Below are positions 10,325 through 22,288 of a stretch of DNA of 64,000 nt, piece after piece. The stretch's first letter is position 1; every line of letters starts with the position of its first letter. The notes beneath the pieces are model-generated. The model was not told the origin of the DNA and ran no database searches. It saw only the letters and a program-made list of their open reading frames with translations. A program made the translations under genes and the position numbers. This stretch comes from Omphalotus guepiniiformis (Eukaryota; Basidiomycota; Agaricomycetes; Agaricales; Omphalotaceae): contig JAQOOI010000019.1 of NCBI GenBank assembly GCA_028554645.1, positions 124,001-188,000 on the forward strand, given 5' to 3'.

Positions 10325-13160
10325 ACATCTGCGTGCACTCTTGACCAACATCAACAAGGAATTCGAAGTTATGAACTTGTGTGACGGAAATCTCTTTGAT
10401 CATATGCTTCAGAGGGTGTACGAACCAGTACAATCTAACACTGCAATGAACAAATCCCATGATTGAATGAAAACGAATCTAACAAAGCAAGTATGGAAAG
10501 CTACAGAACAGAAATAAACCAAGAAACAAATCGAATATCCGAAACGAAACATTCATGAATCATGCACATGCTCCATCACCCAGGCCCGAAGCTCATCAAC
10601 GCCAATCCACCAATCCAGACCATCTCCATCACCGCATTCCCAATAGGTGTCAGCTTAACCGTCATCTGCTGTTCAGAGTCAAACTGTTCAACAACAGTAC
10701 CCGGAGGCAATAGACGATTCTCCCGAGTTAATTCCATGCATAAACCAAGCTCAACAAGTGCCTGCGGATCGAACTCGAGTCCTGCATCTCTCGAATAACA
10801 CGACCCAATAACACAATCTCGTATGACATTTTCCTCGTTATCTGCCCGTTCTGCTGAAGACGTGGACTGCGGAAAATTGATAGGAAGATGTTGGTATGCT
10901 TCTTCGAGAGGACCACTGACTGCCAGACCTTCGTCGGGAACACGCACACCTGTACCTTGAAGTTCAGAATACGTGACTTGCCTGGCGATGACATGAAAAC
11001 CTGGTAGCAAGATGCTATGCTTATCACGCATGGTGTCAGGTATCTGAGATGAATTGGAAGCCGAATTGTCGAGGATGATTGGGGAGAGAGCCTTATAAAA
11101 GACCAATAAGAACCTCCGATCCTCCAGTGGTAGATGTGGTGCCTCGAAGGGAAATGACCTTTGCGAATGAAGATCTGTTTCTCCAGGCCATAGGGGAAGG
11201 AGCATGAACAAGGAATCATGCGGGACGCAAGATAGAACATCATTCTTTGGCGCGCCAGCCTTATTGTTCGGTTTCCCCTTACTACTAACGGTGTTGTTAG
11301 CCTCATTGAAGCTGCTCTTTCGTTTGGTTTTAACCCGCTCCTTAATGGGAGGTACGAATCCCACATCCTCCAACGAGCGCTCGAGCGAATCAAGGAGCTT
11401 GCGCTGCGCCTTCCGAGGATCGTGTGCAGGCTCAGTCACCCAAGGCGAAGGCGGAGCAAAGGAATTTCCCAGCTCTGAAGAAACGGTAGTTGTCGGTGTC
11501 GTAGAGGTGGAGGTGACACTCAGGAACGTTTTCGTACTGCCATTGGTGGTAGTAGTGGTGATAGCCGTACTGCTAGATCCCGTACTAACCACACCCACAG
11601 TAGACGACAACCGCGAGGATGAAGACGAAGAAGATGAAGTATCCCAGGGTAATAACCGCTTTAGAATACTTGACTTGGAAGATACTGTCTCCGTGACGTG
11701 AGGCTGAGAACTGAAACTAGGCATTCGGCGTCTTGAACGCTGTGGACGATCAGGGGTCGACTCCTGAGGCGCCGGTTGAGTGTGCGAGGAATTGTTCGAA
11801 ATATGTTCGCGGCCTAGCCCATCTTCCCCCGTCACTTCCAAATCCACGAGACCTTCGTCGACATCTGAGCTTTGCACCGGTGCTGACCTCGTCCCAACAC
11901 CTTTCGTCGACGACGGCGAAGACGGGTCTCCTTTAACAACACGGAAGCTACCCAACACCCAATCAAGATCAACACCAGCCCCATTACGAGTTTCAATCTG
12001 TCCTTCACTTGTCGCTTGAACCCTACCGCGTTCACCGAGTTTCGAAGAAGCCGATCTCTTTTTCCTCAAGTTAATTCTCTTCTTCTGATTCTCCTTTTCG
12101 TCTATCCCACTGCGCTCCTTCAACAAACTCAGGTCTTTCTCCTCACTTCCCTTCCTCCTCGAACTTAAACCCAAGGGCTTCATACTGCTATCAACAGCAC
12201 TCCCACCACCCTTTCTCACTTCCCTCTCACTCTCCCTTTCTTCCCCCTTTCCGTTTACATTGCCTTTCCCCGGTCTAGGCAACCCCGGAACAAAAGCAGC
12301 CATGATCGCCTGATGCTGATCTAACACCACCTTCCTCATAATCTCCGTATTCGTGAACGCCTCCTGCACCGTCCGTTGGGCAAGCATGAAAACGTGTGAA
12401 CGAGACCGAGATTCAGCTTGCGCAGTACAAGCAGAGCTACTACTCTGTCTCGGCGAACCCGCTGCGGGGCCAACGGGCTTCTTCGAAAATGAAGTTTTAG
12501 GAGTCGACGAACTCGAAGCGCTCGTGGACACATTTGCGTTCCCCTTGCCACCACTACCACCAGAAGTAATAAATGTACCGGAATTAGCACTCGAGCTCGG
12601 ACCCGGACGATGTTGTCTCCGTAGCGAAAACGCCATAGCTTTCGAATGTTTATGTACAATGACAGGCGGATGGTCAGGATCATGCAGGCGCCCAGTCCCT
12701 ATTGATGTAGACGAAAACGAACGATGTTTAGAAGTGGGCGTCGCTTTCGGTGTCGCAGCCTCGTCATCAAAATGCGAGGGGGAGGAGGTCAATGAATGAG
12801 ATGTGGATTGTTGTGGGTACTCTGAAACTGGACGCAGTAGAACTGAGCTATAATCTCACGTCGCAATTGCAGAAACGTTACCTGAAGTTAGACCAGAAGC
12901 AGCGCTAGAGCTAGAGCTAGATGCTGGGCTATCACGTAGTCGTCGAATAATGAGTCTCTGTTGAGGAGGTTTTCCTTGACCACTTCGGGAACCTGGTTAT
13001 TGAATAGAATGACAAGGTCAGAAATACGAAGCGACAGGTTAACACGAAGGATATACACACCTTTCTCATTCCTACCACTCCTCTCTTTCCCTTCTCCATT
13101 CACATCCCCACTCTGCTTCCCCTTCCCCTTCCGCTCCTTTCCACCACCACCACCTCTCTC
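10325..13160 (-). repeat. Inverted segmental duplication, arm A (parent copy)
   Basis: This segment, read on the minus strand, is repeated on the plus strand at about 30785-33735. It covers the last part of exon 4, exon 5, exon 6 and about 250 nt of 3' flank of the large Ser-rich gene. Matching landmarks include the C-terminus (GGLALMSFGPG), the intron ending TTCCAGTTTCAG and the 3' flank CCCTCTGAAGCATATGATCA. Arm A keeps the reading frame, so it is the functional parent. Confidence 0.85.
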
Positions 13161-16100
13161 ACCCGAATCCGCTCCTTCCTTTGCTCCTCCTCCTCCCGCC
13201 GGCGCACCCACCTCCTCTCTGGTGACAACAAACCGCCCAAGTAAAAAATTCACCCAAGTCTCCTCTTCACCCAACGCCATCCCTTTCCAAGGCCCTTCAT
13301 CGCCTTCGTCATCGTCATCGTCACCCTCACCGTCTTCTTTACGCGACGGCCTTGAAGAACCCACGAGGGAAGACGCGACCGTTGGAGTTAACAACTGAGC
13401 AGACACCAAATTCCTAACAAATCTATCCCCTTCCCCATCCCCATCCTCGTCCTCGTCCCCACCAAGATCACTCCTCTTCCTCTTAACCTGCACCGGAACC
13501 TTCCCACTCCCCCTCCTCTTCCTCCCTCCACCTTTCTCCTTGTCCTTGTCCTTGTCCTTGTCCCTCTCCCTCTCCTTCCTAACAACCCACTCCCTCCTCA
13601 TAACCCCATACTCCTTCCCACCCCACACCATCAAACTCTTAGCAAACGAGTCATCATGCGCAAACGAACTCGAGCTGTGAGTATTTGAGGTAGAGATCCC
13701 TGAGGTGGACGAGTGTAGTGATATAGCCGAGAGACGTCGGATGTATGGTGTAAACGTTGCGGGTGTGAGTACGTGGTTTGAGTTTAAGTGGGAGGTAGAG
13801 GTGGCGTTGGCGTTGGCGTTAGCAGGAAGAGGTGATAGAGACGAACTTGATTGTTGAGATGAAGGGGGGAACGAATAGTGGATAGGATCTGTTAACAGAT
13901 GGGTATGCGGGAACGAAGCCGTCGGCGTAGACGAATCAATATTGGGAGCAGTCACCGATGTATTCAACGGAGAAACAGTAACCTTGACCCGCGAAGAACC
14001 AGACCCAGCCCCAATAACAGGCACAGACGTACTGGGGTCACCTCCCCCTGACCTCTCTTTATCCTTCCCTACATTCGAACCCCTAGCCACACCAGGCATA
14101 TCAAAATAAATACTTCTCTTCCTTTTCGCTTTCCCTTCCCCCACCTCACGCTTCATCGCCTCAGTCCCGCGCCAATCACTCGTCACAAGTCCCGTAGCAG
14201 AGTTCAACCTCCCGCTCTCGAGCTCTTCGAAAAACTCATTGTCGTTCGGACTATTTTTCGCAGACCCCGACGCGGGAGAGGCATTCGAAACGGCGACACC
14301 ATGAGACTTGGTGGTAGTCCCAGTCCCAGTCCCAGTCCCAGTCCCGCCTTTCATCGGGTTAACAAAATCCCATTTCTGCTCGTCGGGGTCAAAGTCCTCT
14401 GAGAATCCCTGCGTGATATACGTCATATCAAAATCAGCTGTGGGATCGGACGTTGCGGGTAAAACACATATTGAGGGAGGTGATGTCGGTGAAGGGTCAG
14501 GGGAAATCGTGAAGGAAGGTAAGACCGGTGAAGAAGGCGGTGATGGAGGGAGTAAAACGGGCCCGAGAAGTTTTCTCCAACCTTCGTCAACATCAGCTGG
14601 GTGACTTCGATGATGACGACTCTGGTCATATCCTTCTTCTTCTTCGTCAGATACTCGAGTATCACATCCATATCCACCCTCGACGACACTAGCCAAACTT
14701 CCACTTCTCAACTCTCCATACCCACTTCCAGCACTCCCACTCCCAGTGCTCCTTCCACTGTACCCACTCTTCACACTCCTTCCACTCCTCATACTCCATC
14801 CACTTTGACTACCCCTCTTCAGGACCTTAGTTGACAGAGGTACCCCACCCCATCTTTCATCAACTGCAGGTCCCTCAACGACAGAATCAGCATCGAATCT
14901 CGCCGAGCTGATTTCTATACGCATGTCGGAGTCGACGTCGCCTTCATCTTCGTACTCTCCCTCGTCCTCTCCTTCATCAGGGTCCCCGCCATGCTCGTAT
15001 TCATACTCGTAGTTGAATTCGAACCTCGCGCCGTGGTTATACTCGGGATAAACTCTTGAATCCCGATACGTGTATCGATATCTACTTCTGTCGCTGCTGC
15101 CACTACCGCTATGATGACTCCCGCTAACGCCGACGTATATGTCGTCGCCACCGCCACTACTGCTTCCAATGCTCCTGTTACTACTTTGGGAACCTCCGCT
15201 CCCACTTGCGTAAGGAATAGAGCTAGACGGACGAAGAAAGGAGGAAGCATCGACATCGGCATCGTTCAAGCTGACGAGGCTTTGCGTCTCTGAACCAACG
15301 TAACAGTGAGACGCGCTGTCGTTGTTATCCTAGAACATAAGAACCATAAGGAATCATGTAGACAGAATTCATGAACGTGATTGATTCACCTGGTCACCTT
15401 CTTCACTCCCATTATCGCTATCGCTATCGCAGTCCTCGGGATCTGGGTGACGCTGCTCTTGCTGGTGAATTTCAGAGGGCATGTGCTCCACAGTGGAAGA
15501 GTGGGAATGAGGCGAGATGTGGGGATGTGCAGTAGTACTACTGCCAGAGCTCGTAACAATGACATGACGAGCCGATGTCAAAGTGCACGTTGCAAGATTC
15601 AAGCCAGGATCCATACTCGAGTAGGCTGTGCTATCTGCCAAGCTACCCGAGTTTGGGGTGTCGAGCAGGGAAGTAGAATTGTCAAGTAAAGTAGGAGACG
15701 TAGAATAGAGTGAAGCGCATGGCTGAGTGAGTGTGGGTATAGGTATGGGTATCATAGCCGGCGGTGACTGGGAAAAAAGGGATATAGAGTGAATAGAAAG
15801 TGGAATAGAAAGCGAATCATGACCAGTCCGAGTGTCGTGATGATTATGAAGATGATGATCTGCGGTTGCAAATTGAATTGGTGTGTGTTGCGATTGATGA
15901 CTGCGACGGGATTGGTTCACTGACTGACCTGTGAGAAAAACCCACAGAAAAACACAAAAAAAAGACAGCAAACAAAGTCGAAGAGAAGAGAAAAGAAAAG
16001 AATGTTAGAATTAGTTTACAGCATCCGAGGATCCATGATATTACTGACCAGCGTCACCAGTGAACTGTATCCCCTGAATTTGTTGAAAATCTTGAACGTT

Positions 16101-16564
16101 ATCGATGACCACCGAAGAACGCGGTGTCCCCTCTGGTCCTCCTCCGCTTCTACCGCCCTCAGCGTGTTCACCTAATAGTAACAAAAACAAAAAGGAGATT
16201 TTCGTCAGCTGACCGACTTTACTTCCGCAGTGTCTTTCATACCGTTATCCTGACCCTGATATCGACCCTGCCCCAATCCTGCTCTCTGTCCCTGGTCACT
16301 CTCACTCTCATATGTCGCGTCTTCTCCTCCCCTCTCATCACCATCACCATCCTCTCCGCGATACGATCCAAAACGAAACCGACCCAAATCCTTCACATTT
16401 GTCAGATAATCCTCTTCTCGCTGCGTGTATGTTGTACTCGGGGAAGACCACGCGTTATGGTTGCTTGCGTTCACGCGGGAACTCTCCGAGCTTCTACCGC
16501 GAGTGGAATTTGTTGAAAGAGGAAGAGGAAGATTGGTGGAGATCTCGCCACGGCATAATGGCAT
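10576..16564 (-). CDS. Large Ser-rich protein of unknown function
   Basis: Six exons on the minus strand (16564-16243, 16171-16049, 15928-15390, 15329-13061, 12992-12882, 12821-10576) sum to 5,610 nt: 1,869 residues, open and in frame across five GT-AG introns. Most of the chain is low complexity: Ser/Gly runs (RSGRSVKSGYSGRSTGS), acidic EDEGEYEDEGD stretches, Thr-Gly repeats, DKDKDKDKEK and Ser-Thr tracts. Two parts look folded: about WVNFLLGRFVVTREEV before exon 5, and the last 260 residues (LFMLLPLWPGETD, PLEDRRFLLVFYKALSP, HSILLPGFHVIARQVTY, VIRDCVIGSCYSRDAGL, ending MEMVWIGGLALMSFGPG). I do not recognise the family; the architecture resembles large scaffold or regulatory proteins. The ATG at 16564 is the simplest start, but upstream exons are possible (see the entries at 16622-16684 and 18081-18235). 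Its 3' part has an inverted, decayed copy at 31-33 kb. Confidence 0.7.
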
Positions 16565-16621
16565 GGCGAGTGAGTTATCTCAATCTGGTTCGTGGAGGGG
16601 GCTATGCACTTTGTATTGTCG

Positions 16622-16684
16622 CTGTTCCTTCGCATGAGATTGAAAAGCTTTCTTGAAAACGCGAGATCGTCCTCGCGCATCCAA
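16622..16684 (-). other. Candidate upstream exon of the large Ser-rich gene
   Basis: On the minus strand a stretch reading AIGGVVLDARGRSRVFKKAF, SHAKEQRQYK is preceded by a pyrimidine-rich tract with a CTAAT branch-like site and an AG, and is followed by GTGCAT. Splicing that donor to the AG before ATCTCCACC (about 16551) would enter the first exon of the 10576-16564 gene in frame. If real, the ATG at 16564 lies in an intron and the gene starts further upstream. Confidence 0.35.
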
Positions 16685-17562
16685 TACGACACCGCCAATG
16701 GCTTGGACGAAGGAAAGAATTTCGGGATTGAAAGAGAGTGAAGTATTAGCGAGGAAGGAAAGAAAGGAGAATGAAAGATTTGGTTACTCTTCACAACATT
16801 TAAGGAACGATATCAAGCGCCGTAGCGCTTGCTGATTTTTTGAATAAACATCCGCATGATATTCGCTAAAAACGGTAACCTCGCGATCGACAATAGAATT
16901 GATTTTGCTCCAATATGGCGAGAAGACAGCTGAAGACCACAGACTCTATTGAATACTTGCAAAGACCTGCAAAGACCTACAAAGACCCAGTGCTTGGCAC
17001 CATGGCAAGGCATTCTCGGTCACGAATTTGCAATAAATTCTGAAAATACCCGTTTCTTCGTCCTTGGTGATTTTCGTTGGACTTTTCGATGGTTTTCTGT
17101 TCCGAATTCACCGCTACGCGTGGGCCGTGTGTGAGCAGCCCGGAGCCGAAGCTGCGTGGCAAGCACGTGGTGCTCCGTATGTACATGACCACATCCATTT
17201 CACGTGGAAGGCTCTCAGCCTACTCGGTGCACTGACCGTTCGTTTCGCAAGTTGGCATCCCAGTTGTTCAAGGAAACAAGGATCGCCTCTAAAGTCTACA
17301 GGCGCACAATCATACAGTCACAACCCTGGAACGTTCGTCGATTATCTTTGATCCAAGAGTCAAGACTTCAATACAGTAAGAATTTCAACTTCTGTACATA
17401 ATACATAATATGTACATTGTAAGTATTCAATTCTGGATATCAGGCGCCCCAGGGTTGTACTTTCAATACCTTGTGGACCGATACGTACGGCAGCACAACC
17501 CGACGAGGTCCTTATACGCGTAAATCACATTAAATCGGCGGAAGCCCATACATCCTGTACAT

Positions 17563-17900
17563 ACCTATGAACCTATGACTTCGAACGTAAACGATAAGTA
17601 CTCTAGCCATGGATCGCACAAGGGACTCAACAGACGTTGCACATGTAGGTACCTAGACCTGCCTAGATGCACTTCTGCCAATACATCCGGTACCTACAGC
17701 GTACATACCTATAACTTCGGACGTAACGGTAAACACCGATAAGTGTTGTAGCCATAAATCTCCTAGGGACTCAGAAGACAGGAATCCACGGCGCATACCT
17801 ATAACTTCGAACGTAACGGTAAACACCGATAAGTATTGTAGCCATAGATCTCCTAGGGACTCAGAAGACAGGAATCCACGGCGTGCACATGTAGGTACCT
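17563..17900. repeat. Tandem repeat, unit about 90 nt
   Basis: Two near-identical units begin at about 17708 and 17798 (CCTATAACTTCGAACGTAAC ... GGAATCCACGGCG). A more diverged third unit lies at about 17563-17660. Stems such as GATAAGT and CTCCTAGGGACTCAGAAGAC recur in the two close units. No coding pattern is retained. Confidence 0.75.
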
Positions 17901-17995
17901 CGACCTGCCTAGAAATACATACATACTGAAATACATGAACTTTATCGTCAGGCCAAGCCTGGCACGGCTGCTGAAGTCGCTTATTTCTCATTACT

Positions 17996-18050
17996 TCCAA
18001 CCTTCCTTCCAACCTTCCAACCTTCCAACCTTCCTTCCAAAGTTCCAACC
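17996..18050. repeat. TTCCAACC microsatellite
   Basis: Imperfect CCTTCCAA/CTTCCTTCCAA repeats in about 55 nt. Confidence 0.8.
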
Positions 18051-18080
18051 TGGATAAGACAAATTATCGCCTGTACTTAC

Positions 18081-18235
18081 CGTGAATACCGCCATGACTT
18101 GGCGCTTGAGTTCATTCAATTCTGCTTGAATTTGCGCAGTACTATTTGTCTCAGCCATCCGAGAACTCGTATCAGCACCCGCGACTGAATGTGAATGTAA
18201 CGCGTCTGTAGACTGTACCCCCTTTACCGAGTCTA
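18081..18235 (-). other. Candidate coding exon on the minus strand
   Basis: An open minus-strand stretch reads DSVKGVQSTDALHSHSVAG, then MAETNSTAQIQAELNELKRQ, VMAVFT and meets a strong donor (GTAAGT) at 18080. The part after the internal ATG at 18158 has a heptad-like helix (IQAELNELKRQV). It may be the 5' exon of the large Ser-rich gene, with a long intron down to about 16684, or a small separate gene. Further possible exons lie at 18240-18430 (reading MSLVASSHRTGFSYISDEPL). No splice chain could be settled by eye. Confidence 0.35.
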
Positions 18236-19440
18236 TTCATTCACGACCTCGCCTTCCTTGGCAGATAGGTATTCACCGGAACATGCAGCACACCACGCAA
18301 CCCCCACTCTAATCCTACATTGTCTTGCGTCCAACGACGACGCTGGGGTTGGAGGTTGGGCGGATTCACTAAGAGCGAGCGGCTCGTCTGAGATGTACGA
18401 GAAACCAGTGCGATGAGAGCTCGCAACCAGAGACATCTTATCGAACCTGACGCGCGTCAAGACTACACATACAGCGCGCATACAAGAAAGCTCACTAAGT
18501 AGATCCGAGTCGTCGCTCCAACTCAACCAACAAGTGATAAATCAAGTTCCTTCAGATAGAGCGTAAATGTCTTTACGTTCCCCATTCCCAGCATCGAGCG
18601 AGTGTCTCGACGTTTTAATCGAAATGCCATCGAGAGATGTGTATGTGCTAGCAGGATTTTGTTGGGGTGGGCTCACGAAGAGCAGCTGAAAAATACAAAT
18701 GGCCATGGGGAGGGAGACGAAGATTCGTCGACGTCGACGTGGGATCAGTCTCAAGGGGTTGATGAAGGGCTCTTCTCCAGCGGAAACATAATCTAACCTG
18801 TTCGGGCTACCACCTATCCATTAAGAAGGAAGCAGCGGCATCCTCTCAAGGAGCCCAATAAACAGCAGAACAATATACTTAGCAGCGACCTTAGCTGCCC
18901 TAAACTCAGACTTTCGAAGAGGAGCCATCGCCCGACACCTGCGTATGAAGGCGAGCGAGGGATAAGTGTGAGATGTCCTTAGCAGCGGGAAGAGTTATTG
19001 ACTCTGAGCGTGGTGGCTGTATAGAACCCCGCTGACAACTGTCCTATCGAGCTGCACCGTCAATCACTTGGTATCGATGCAGCGCCCTTATTCCAAAAGA
19101 CCAATATAAAGGGTTTAGCATGTATGAAGAGGAGGATGAGTACTCTGATACCGCACGACGTATGAGCTCCTTGCTGCAGTTCGTCGCAAACTAGGAGGTT
19201 CGCGCACTTCTTTTCTTCTTTTCTCCCCCCTCCTCAACCTCCGACGTCGACCTCATTGCATCTGCCTCCACGAACCACGAAGCTGGTAAATGATCATGCG
19301 CACCAAGTCCATCCAGGCGTTCATTTCAATCTCGACAATCCCATTCAAATTTCAAGATTCGAAGTCAGATTGGTTCTATTTGTTTCGTTGCACAATACAG
19401 GGAGGACGAGGAAGAAGATATAAGAGCAAAACCGGCAATG
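18236..19440. other. Stretch with possible minus-strand exons, otherwise featureless
   Basis: 18240-18760 has minus-strand frames with plausible protein composition but no resolvable splice chain. 18780-19440 shows nothing I can support. Confidence 0.35.
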
Positions 19441-19999
19441 TTACGAAGATTCCTTCGATTCATATTGTTTAGCCCACTAAGAAAAACATTGAATGAGCCA
19501 TCTTGCCCGAACACATACACATGAACAAAAGAACGCACCTTCATAGATGGTATATCCCTAGTCGGCGCAACATATCGATGCTACCAACCAACCAATAAGC
19601 CTCAACGAACACAGATGAAAAGACAAAGAAAATGCAAAACCACACACCTCTTTCTCAGCGCTCACTTTATGCCCAGCATACAAAAGCCCCAAAATCCCAC
19701 TAAAAACGATAAACGTGTTGGATTTCCAATTCGAAGGGCGTACCCACCAGCCACCTTCACTCAGACAACACGAGAACAAACGACAGAGAATTGCATTGCG
19801 AAAAGAGACGGTGTAATGAGTAAATGGACGAAAGAGTGTTTGAGTCGAGACGATTGGTAGGAAGAATGAAAAATGGACACGTACCAGCTGGGGTCCAGAC
19901 AACTTTAGGATATGGATATCTATCACCGCCGCCCTGTAAGAATAAATAACATTTAGATGAGTTTGTTTTCGGTGGGCAGAAGTGGGATATACAGACCAT
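19441..19999 (-). CDS. 71-residue single-helix protein, probably mitochondrial, five small exons
   Basis: Exons 19999-19997 (the ATG alone), 19933-19885, 19754-19646, 19557-19539 and 19476-19441 sum to 216 nt with the stop. The protein starts MGGGDRYPYPKVVWTPAGGW, continues WVRPSNWKSNT, has one membrane helix (TFIVFSGILGLLYAGHK), a charged SAEKE, then IPSMK and WAKQYESKESS at the end. The PYPKxVWxPAGGWW..P.NWxxNT, helix, IPSMxWAKQ pattern resembles a small conserved fungal membrane protein that I associate with mitochondria, perhaps a respiratory-complex accessory subunit; I cannot name it firmly. The donor of exon 3 is chosen at GTGTGG because only that option keeps frame into exon 4. Exons of 3 and 19 nt explain why simple ORF finding misses this gene. 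Confidence 0.68.
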
Positions 20000-20734
20000 G
20001 TTCGTTTGTGAATGTCGTTGACGACGACGACGACGAAAGCTGCGTTTGTGACCCGGACGTCGAAGTGTTCCCACGGTCTCAGCCGGTCCGCGACTTTTCC
20101 AGGTCTTTACTCTCAATCATTGACATTGACTTACGATGGAATCTATTGATATGTAACGAGCGATAACTTTCTTTCTATATTCACCTCCAATTCAACCATT
20201 TCCAACCAAGGTTTTGTACAACACGCTTTGCAGCTACTTCAAGTCAACATCTTCAACAGGGCCACAGGGACATAGCGAGGTGCCCACCACCGGATAAAGC
20301 TGCTTTGCGATCTTGCAATATAGAGAGCAAGAGGAGAAAATGTCCTGATGTGCCATGTAGGCCTTCTGGTTGGGTTACTCACCGTAACGTTGAATCGTTT
20401 GCATGAAATCAAAATGTCGGACGGTACGTTGATCTTTCTGTCATCATCATCTCTATTGAAAACCGGAAGTCGATATTGACTGAAATATGTAGCTTCGATT
20501 GCTCATTTAAACAGCAAAGACCGTCTAGATTAATTTGCCACGGAGTTTAGGAGTAAGATAACAGAGGATGATATCGATTGGTGAGGATTTTTATATATGT
20601 CTTTGTGTTGCAGTTTCTTTTGGCTTCAGGCAGATGATCACCATTTCACCCTCCGAACTCCTTCTTGCTGAAGTAGCATTGCTGCCAGTGGAACTGTCAA
20701 ACATGGGAAGTTGGGGGAGAGAGTGTTTGTCTCG
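20000..20734. other. Region without a firm gene; weak similarity to the NTPase-family remnant
   Basis: About 20490-20570 (AGCTTCGATTGC, AAACAGCAAAG, TTTAGGAGTAAGAT) resembles 36925-37005 in the broken P-loop NTPase gene (AGCTTCAATTGC, AAACAGCCAAG, TTTAGGAGCAAAAT). It may be a small fragment of another member of that family. Nothing else is supportable. Confidence 0.35.
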
Positions 20735-21579
20735 GAAGGAATTGTCGTCCATGCCAATATTTCAACACGGGGAACAAGTGCAAGTTGTACTGTACTTCAA
20801 GTTCATCAAGCTTTCGCGAGGACAGATGTCCGAAGAACGCCATCGAGCTATTGAGGCGCACTTAATACACGCCGTTGAACGGTTGATCGAGGTGAGTATG
20901 ACCCTTCGCGTCTATTGTCGGTCATCCCACCGCCCCCGGGCCAATGACTCGCCGACTGACGTACATACCCTCTCCCTCTCTATGCTATCTCTATGCTAGC
21001 GCTGCAATTTATGCTTAAGATGCATATCTTATGCTCATGGTCAGACAGACGTCCGGGAGCATTTGAATTGTACGTGCTCTGCCATTGTTTCTCTGGCGCT
21101 GAATTGACGTCGCTAACTCGCAATTTACACCCCGCGATATGTTACTTCTGGAATCGAACATTTGAACTGTCCTCGATGAAGAGCTGCTACATATCCCCGT
21201 CCACGAATAATTCATAGTTTGAAATTCTCGATTGATATATGATTGAAGAGGCCTGTTTTAAACCGATGACACACTGCTGTACTCGTTGTGTTCTAGTGTA
21301 GCTGTTGCACGATGACATATGCCCAGCAGGTACATGGACGGTCATCGATTCATCAGTGGCACAAAGCAGGGACGTCTGCTACTTTCACCTCGTATTGGAA
21401 CTCGAATTAACCCGGACCCGCAGGCGACACATGAAGTTCGCAACTCATCGTCTCACGAACGCCTTCATAGAACTCCGACATGCCACAACCTGCTGCAAGT
21501 GCATATTTTGGAAGCTTCGTTTGGTATGTATTCCTTTCCGGTACTTTCTTTCATCCCGTGATGGGAGTTCGAGGAAAAG

Positions 21580-21587
21580 TATAAAGG
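21580..21587 (+). promoter_or_regulatory. TATA box of hydrophobin 2
   Basis: TATAAAGG, 109 nt before the ATG at 21689. Confidence 0.6.
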
Positions 21588-21688
21588 ACGCACCTCAAGC
21601 TTGTTTTCATCATTCGCCTTCGTTGCAAAGACTCAGTTCACAAAGCTCTCTTCGTAACCCACGAATAACCAACCAACCTACTAAAAAA

Positions 21689-22288
21689 ATGTTCGCTCGT
21701 CTCTCTGTCGTGACCTTGTCTCTCTTCACCATCCTTGCTGCCGCCGCTCCTAACGGAGGTAACCCCCCAGTGACGAAGACAGTGACTTTCACGGCGGTAG
21801 GTCGTCAGCTTGTCATGCGCGAGATATTGACTGACTAAATGCCCTCAACCGCTCTAGCCGGTGCCCACTGCTACTCAGCCTGCCAGCCAGTGCAACACTG
21901 GTCCTGTCCAATGCTGCCAGAGCGTTCAGCAAGTGAGTTCAGCCGTTCACATCTTTCGTGACCACCGCGGTCCACCGAGTTAGCTATATCTAATGGCGCT
22001 ATTTCATGTGTTTAGAGTGATAGCTCTGCAGTCACGAATCTTTTCGGCTTGCTCGGCATCGTACTGCAAGGCGTCGCCGTTCCCGTTGGAATCACTTGCA
22101 CCCCAATCGCCATCATCGGTATCGGAGGAGAATCTTGCTCTTCGCAGCCAGTCTGCTGTGAGAACAATAACTTCGTAAGTCTGCCAATTTCCCGACTCTC
22201 GACGACCTCAGACGACTGAAATTGACAACTTGAATTGTAGAACGGAGTTGTTGCTATCGGCTGTACCCCTGTTAACCTCAGCCTCTGA
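21689..22288 (+). CDS. Class I hydrophobin (hydrophobin 2)
   Basis: Four exons (21689-21796, 21858-21932, 22016-22174, 22241-22288) give 129 residues; all introns are phase 0. Signal peptide MFARLSVVTLSLFTILAAAA; mature chain begins about APNGGNPPVTKTVTF. Eight cysteines in the hydrophobin order: C (SQCNTG), CC (VQCCQS), C (GITCTPIAIIG), C (ESCSS), CC (VCCENN), C (IGCTP). Secreted, self-assembling surface protein by family. It is closest to hydrophobin 3 (29204): the start MFAR, the motif CCENNNF and exon lengths 75/159/48 are shared, and the surrounding DNA is duplicated too. The paralogue pair probably arose by tandem duplication before the copia element entered between them. Confidence 0.95.

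Larger units (their letters stand above)
16685..18080. other. Repeat-rich region, no firm gene
   Basis: Contains the GCAAAGACC tandem (about 16957-16988), imperfect repeats of about 90 nt (17563-17900) and a TTCCAACC microsatellite (17996-18050). It is either intergenic or a long intron of the large Ser-rich gene. Confidence 0.4.

Noticed and set aside
13061..13400. Plus-strand Pro/Ser-rich frame 12961-13398
   Set aside because: It is the reverse reading of Gly/Glu/Lys-rich codons in the large minus-strand gene.
12888..15269. Reading 12888-15269 and 10576-12792 as two separate genes
   Set aside because: Each apparent end or start falls next to good GT-AG introns (12993-13060 and 12822-12881) that join the two frames without a stop, and the apparent start of the second is a TTG codon.
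17708..17900. CRISPR-like array
   Set aside because: Units are about 90 nt, imperfect and without unique spacers, and the genome is fungal.
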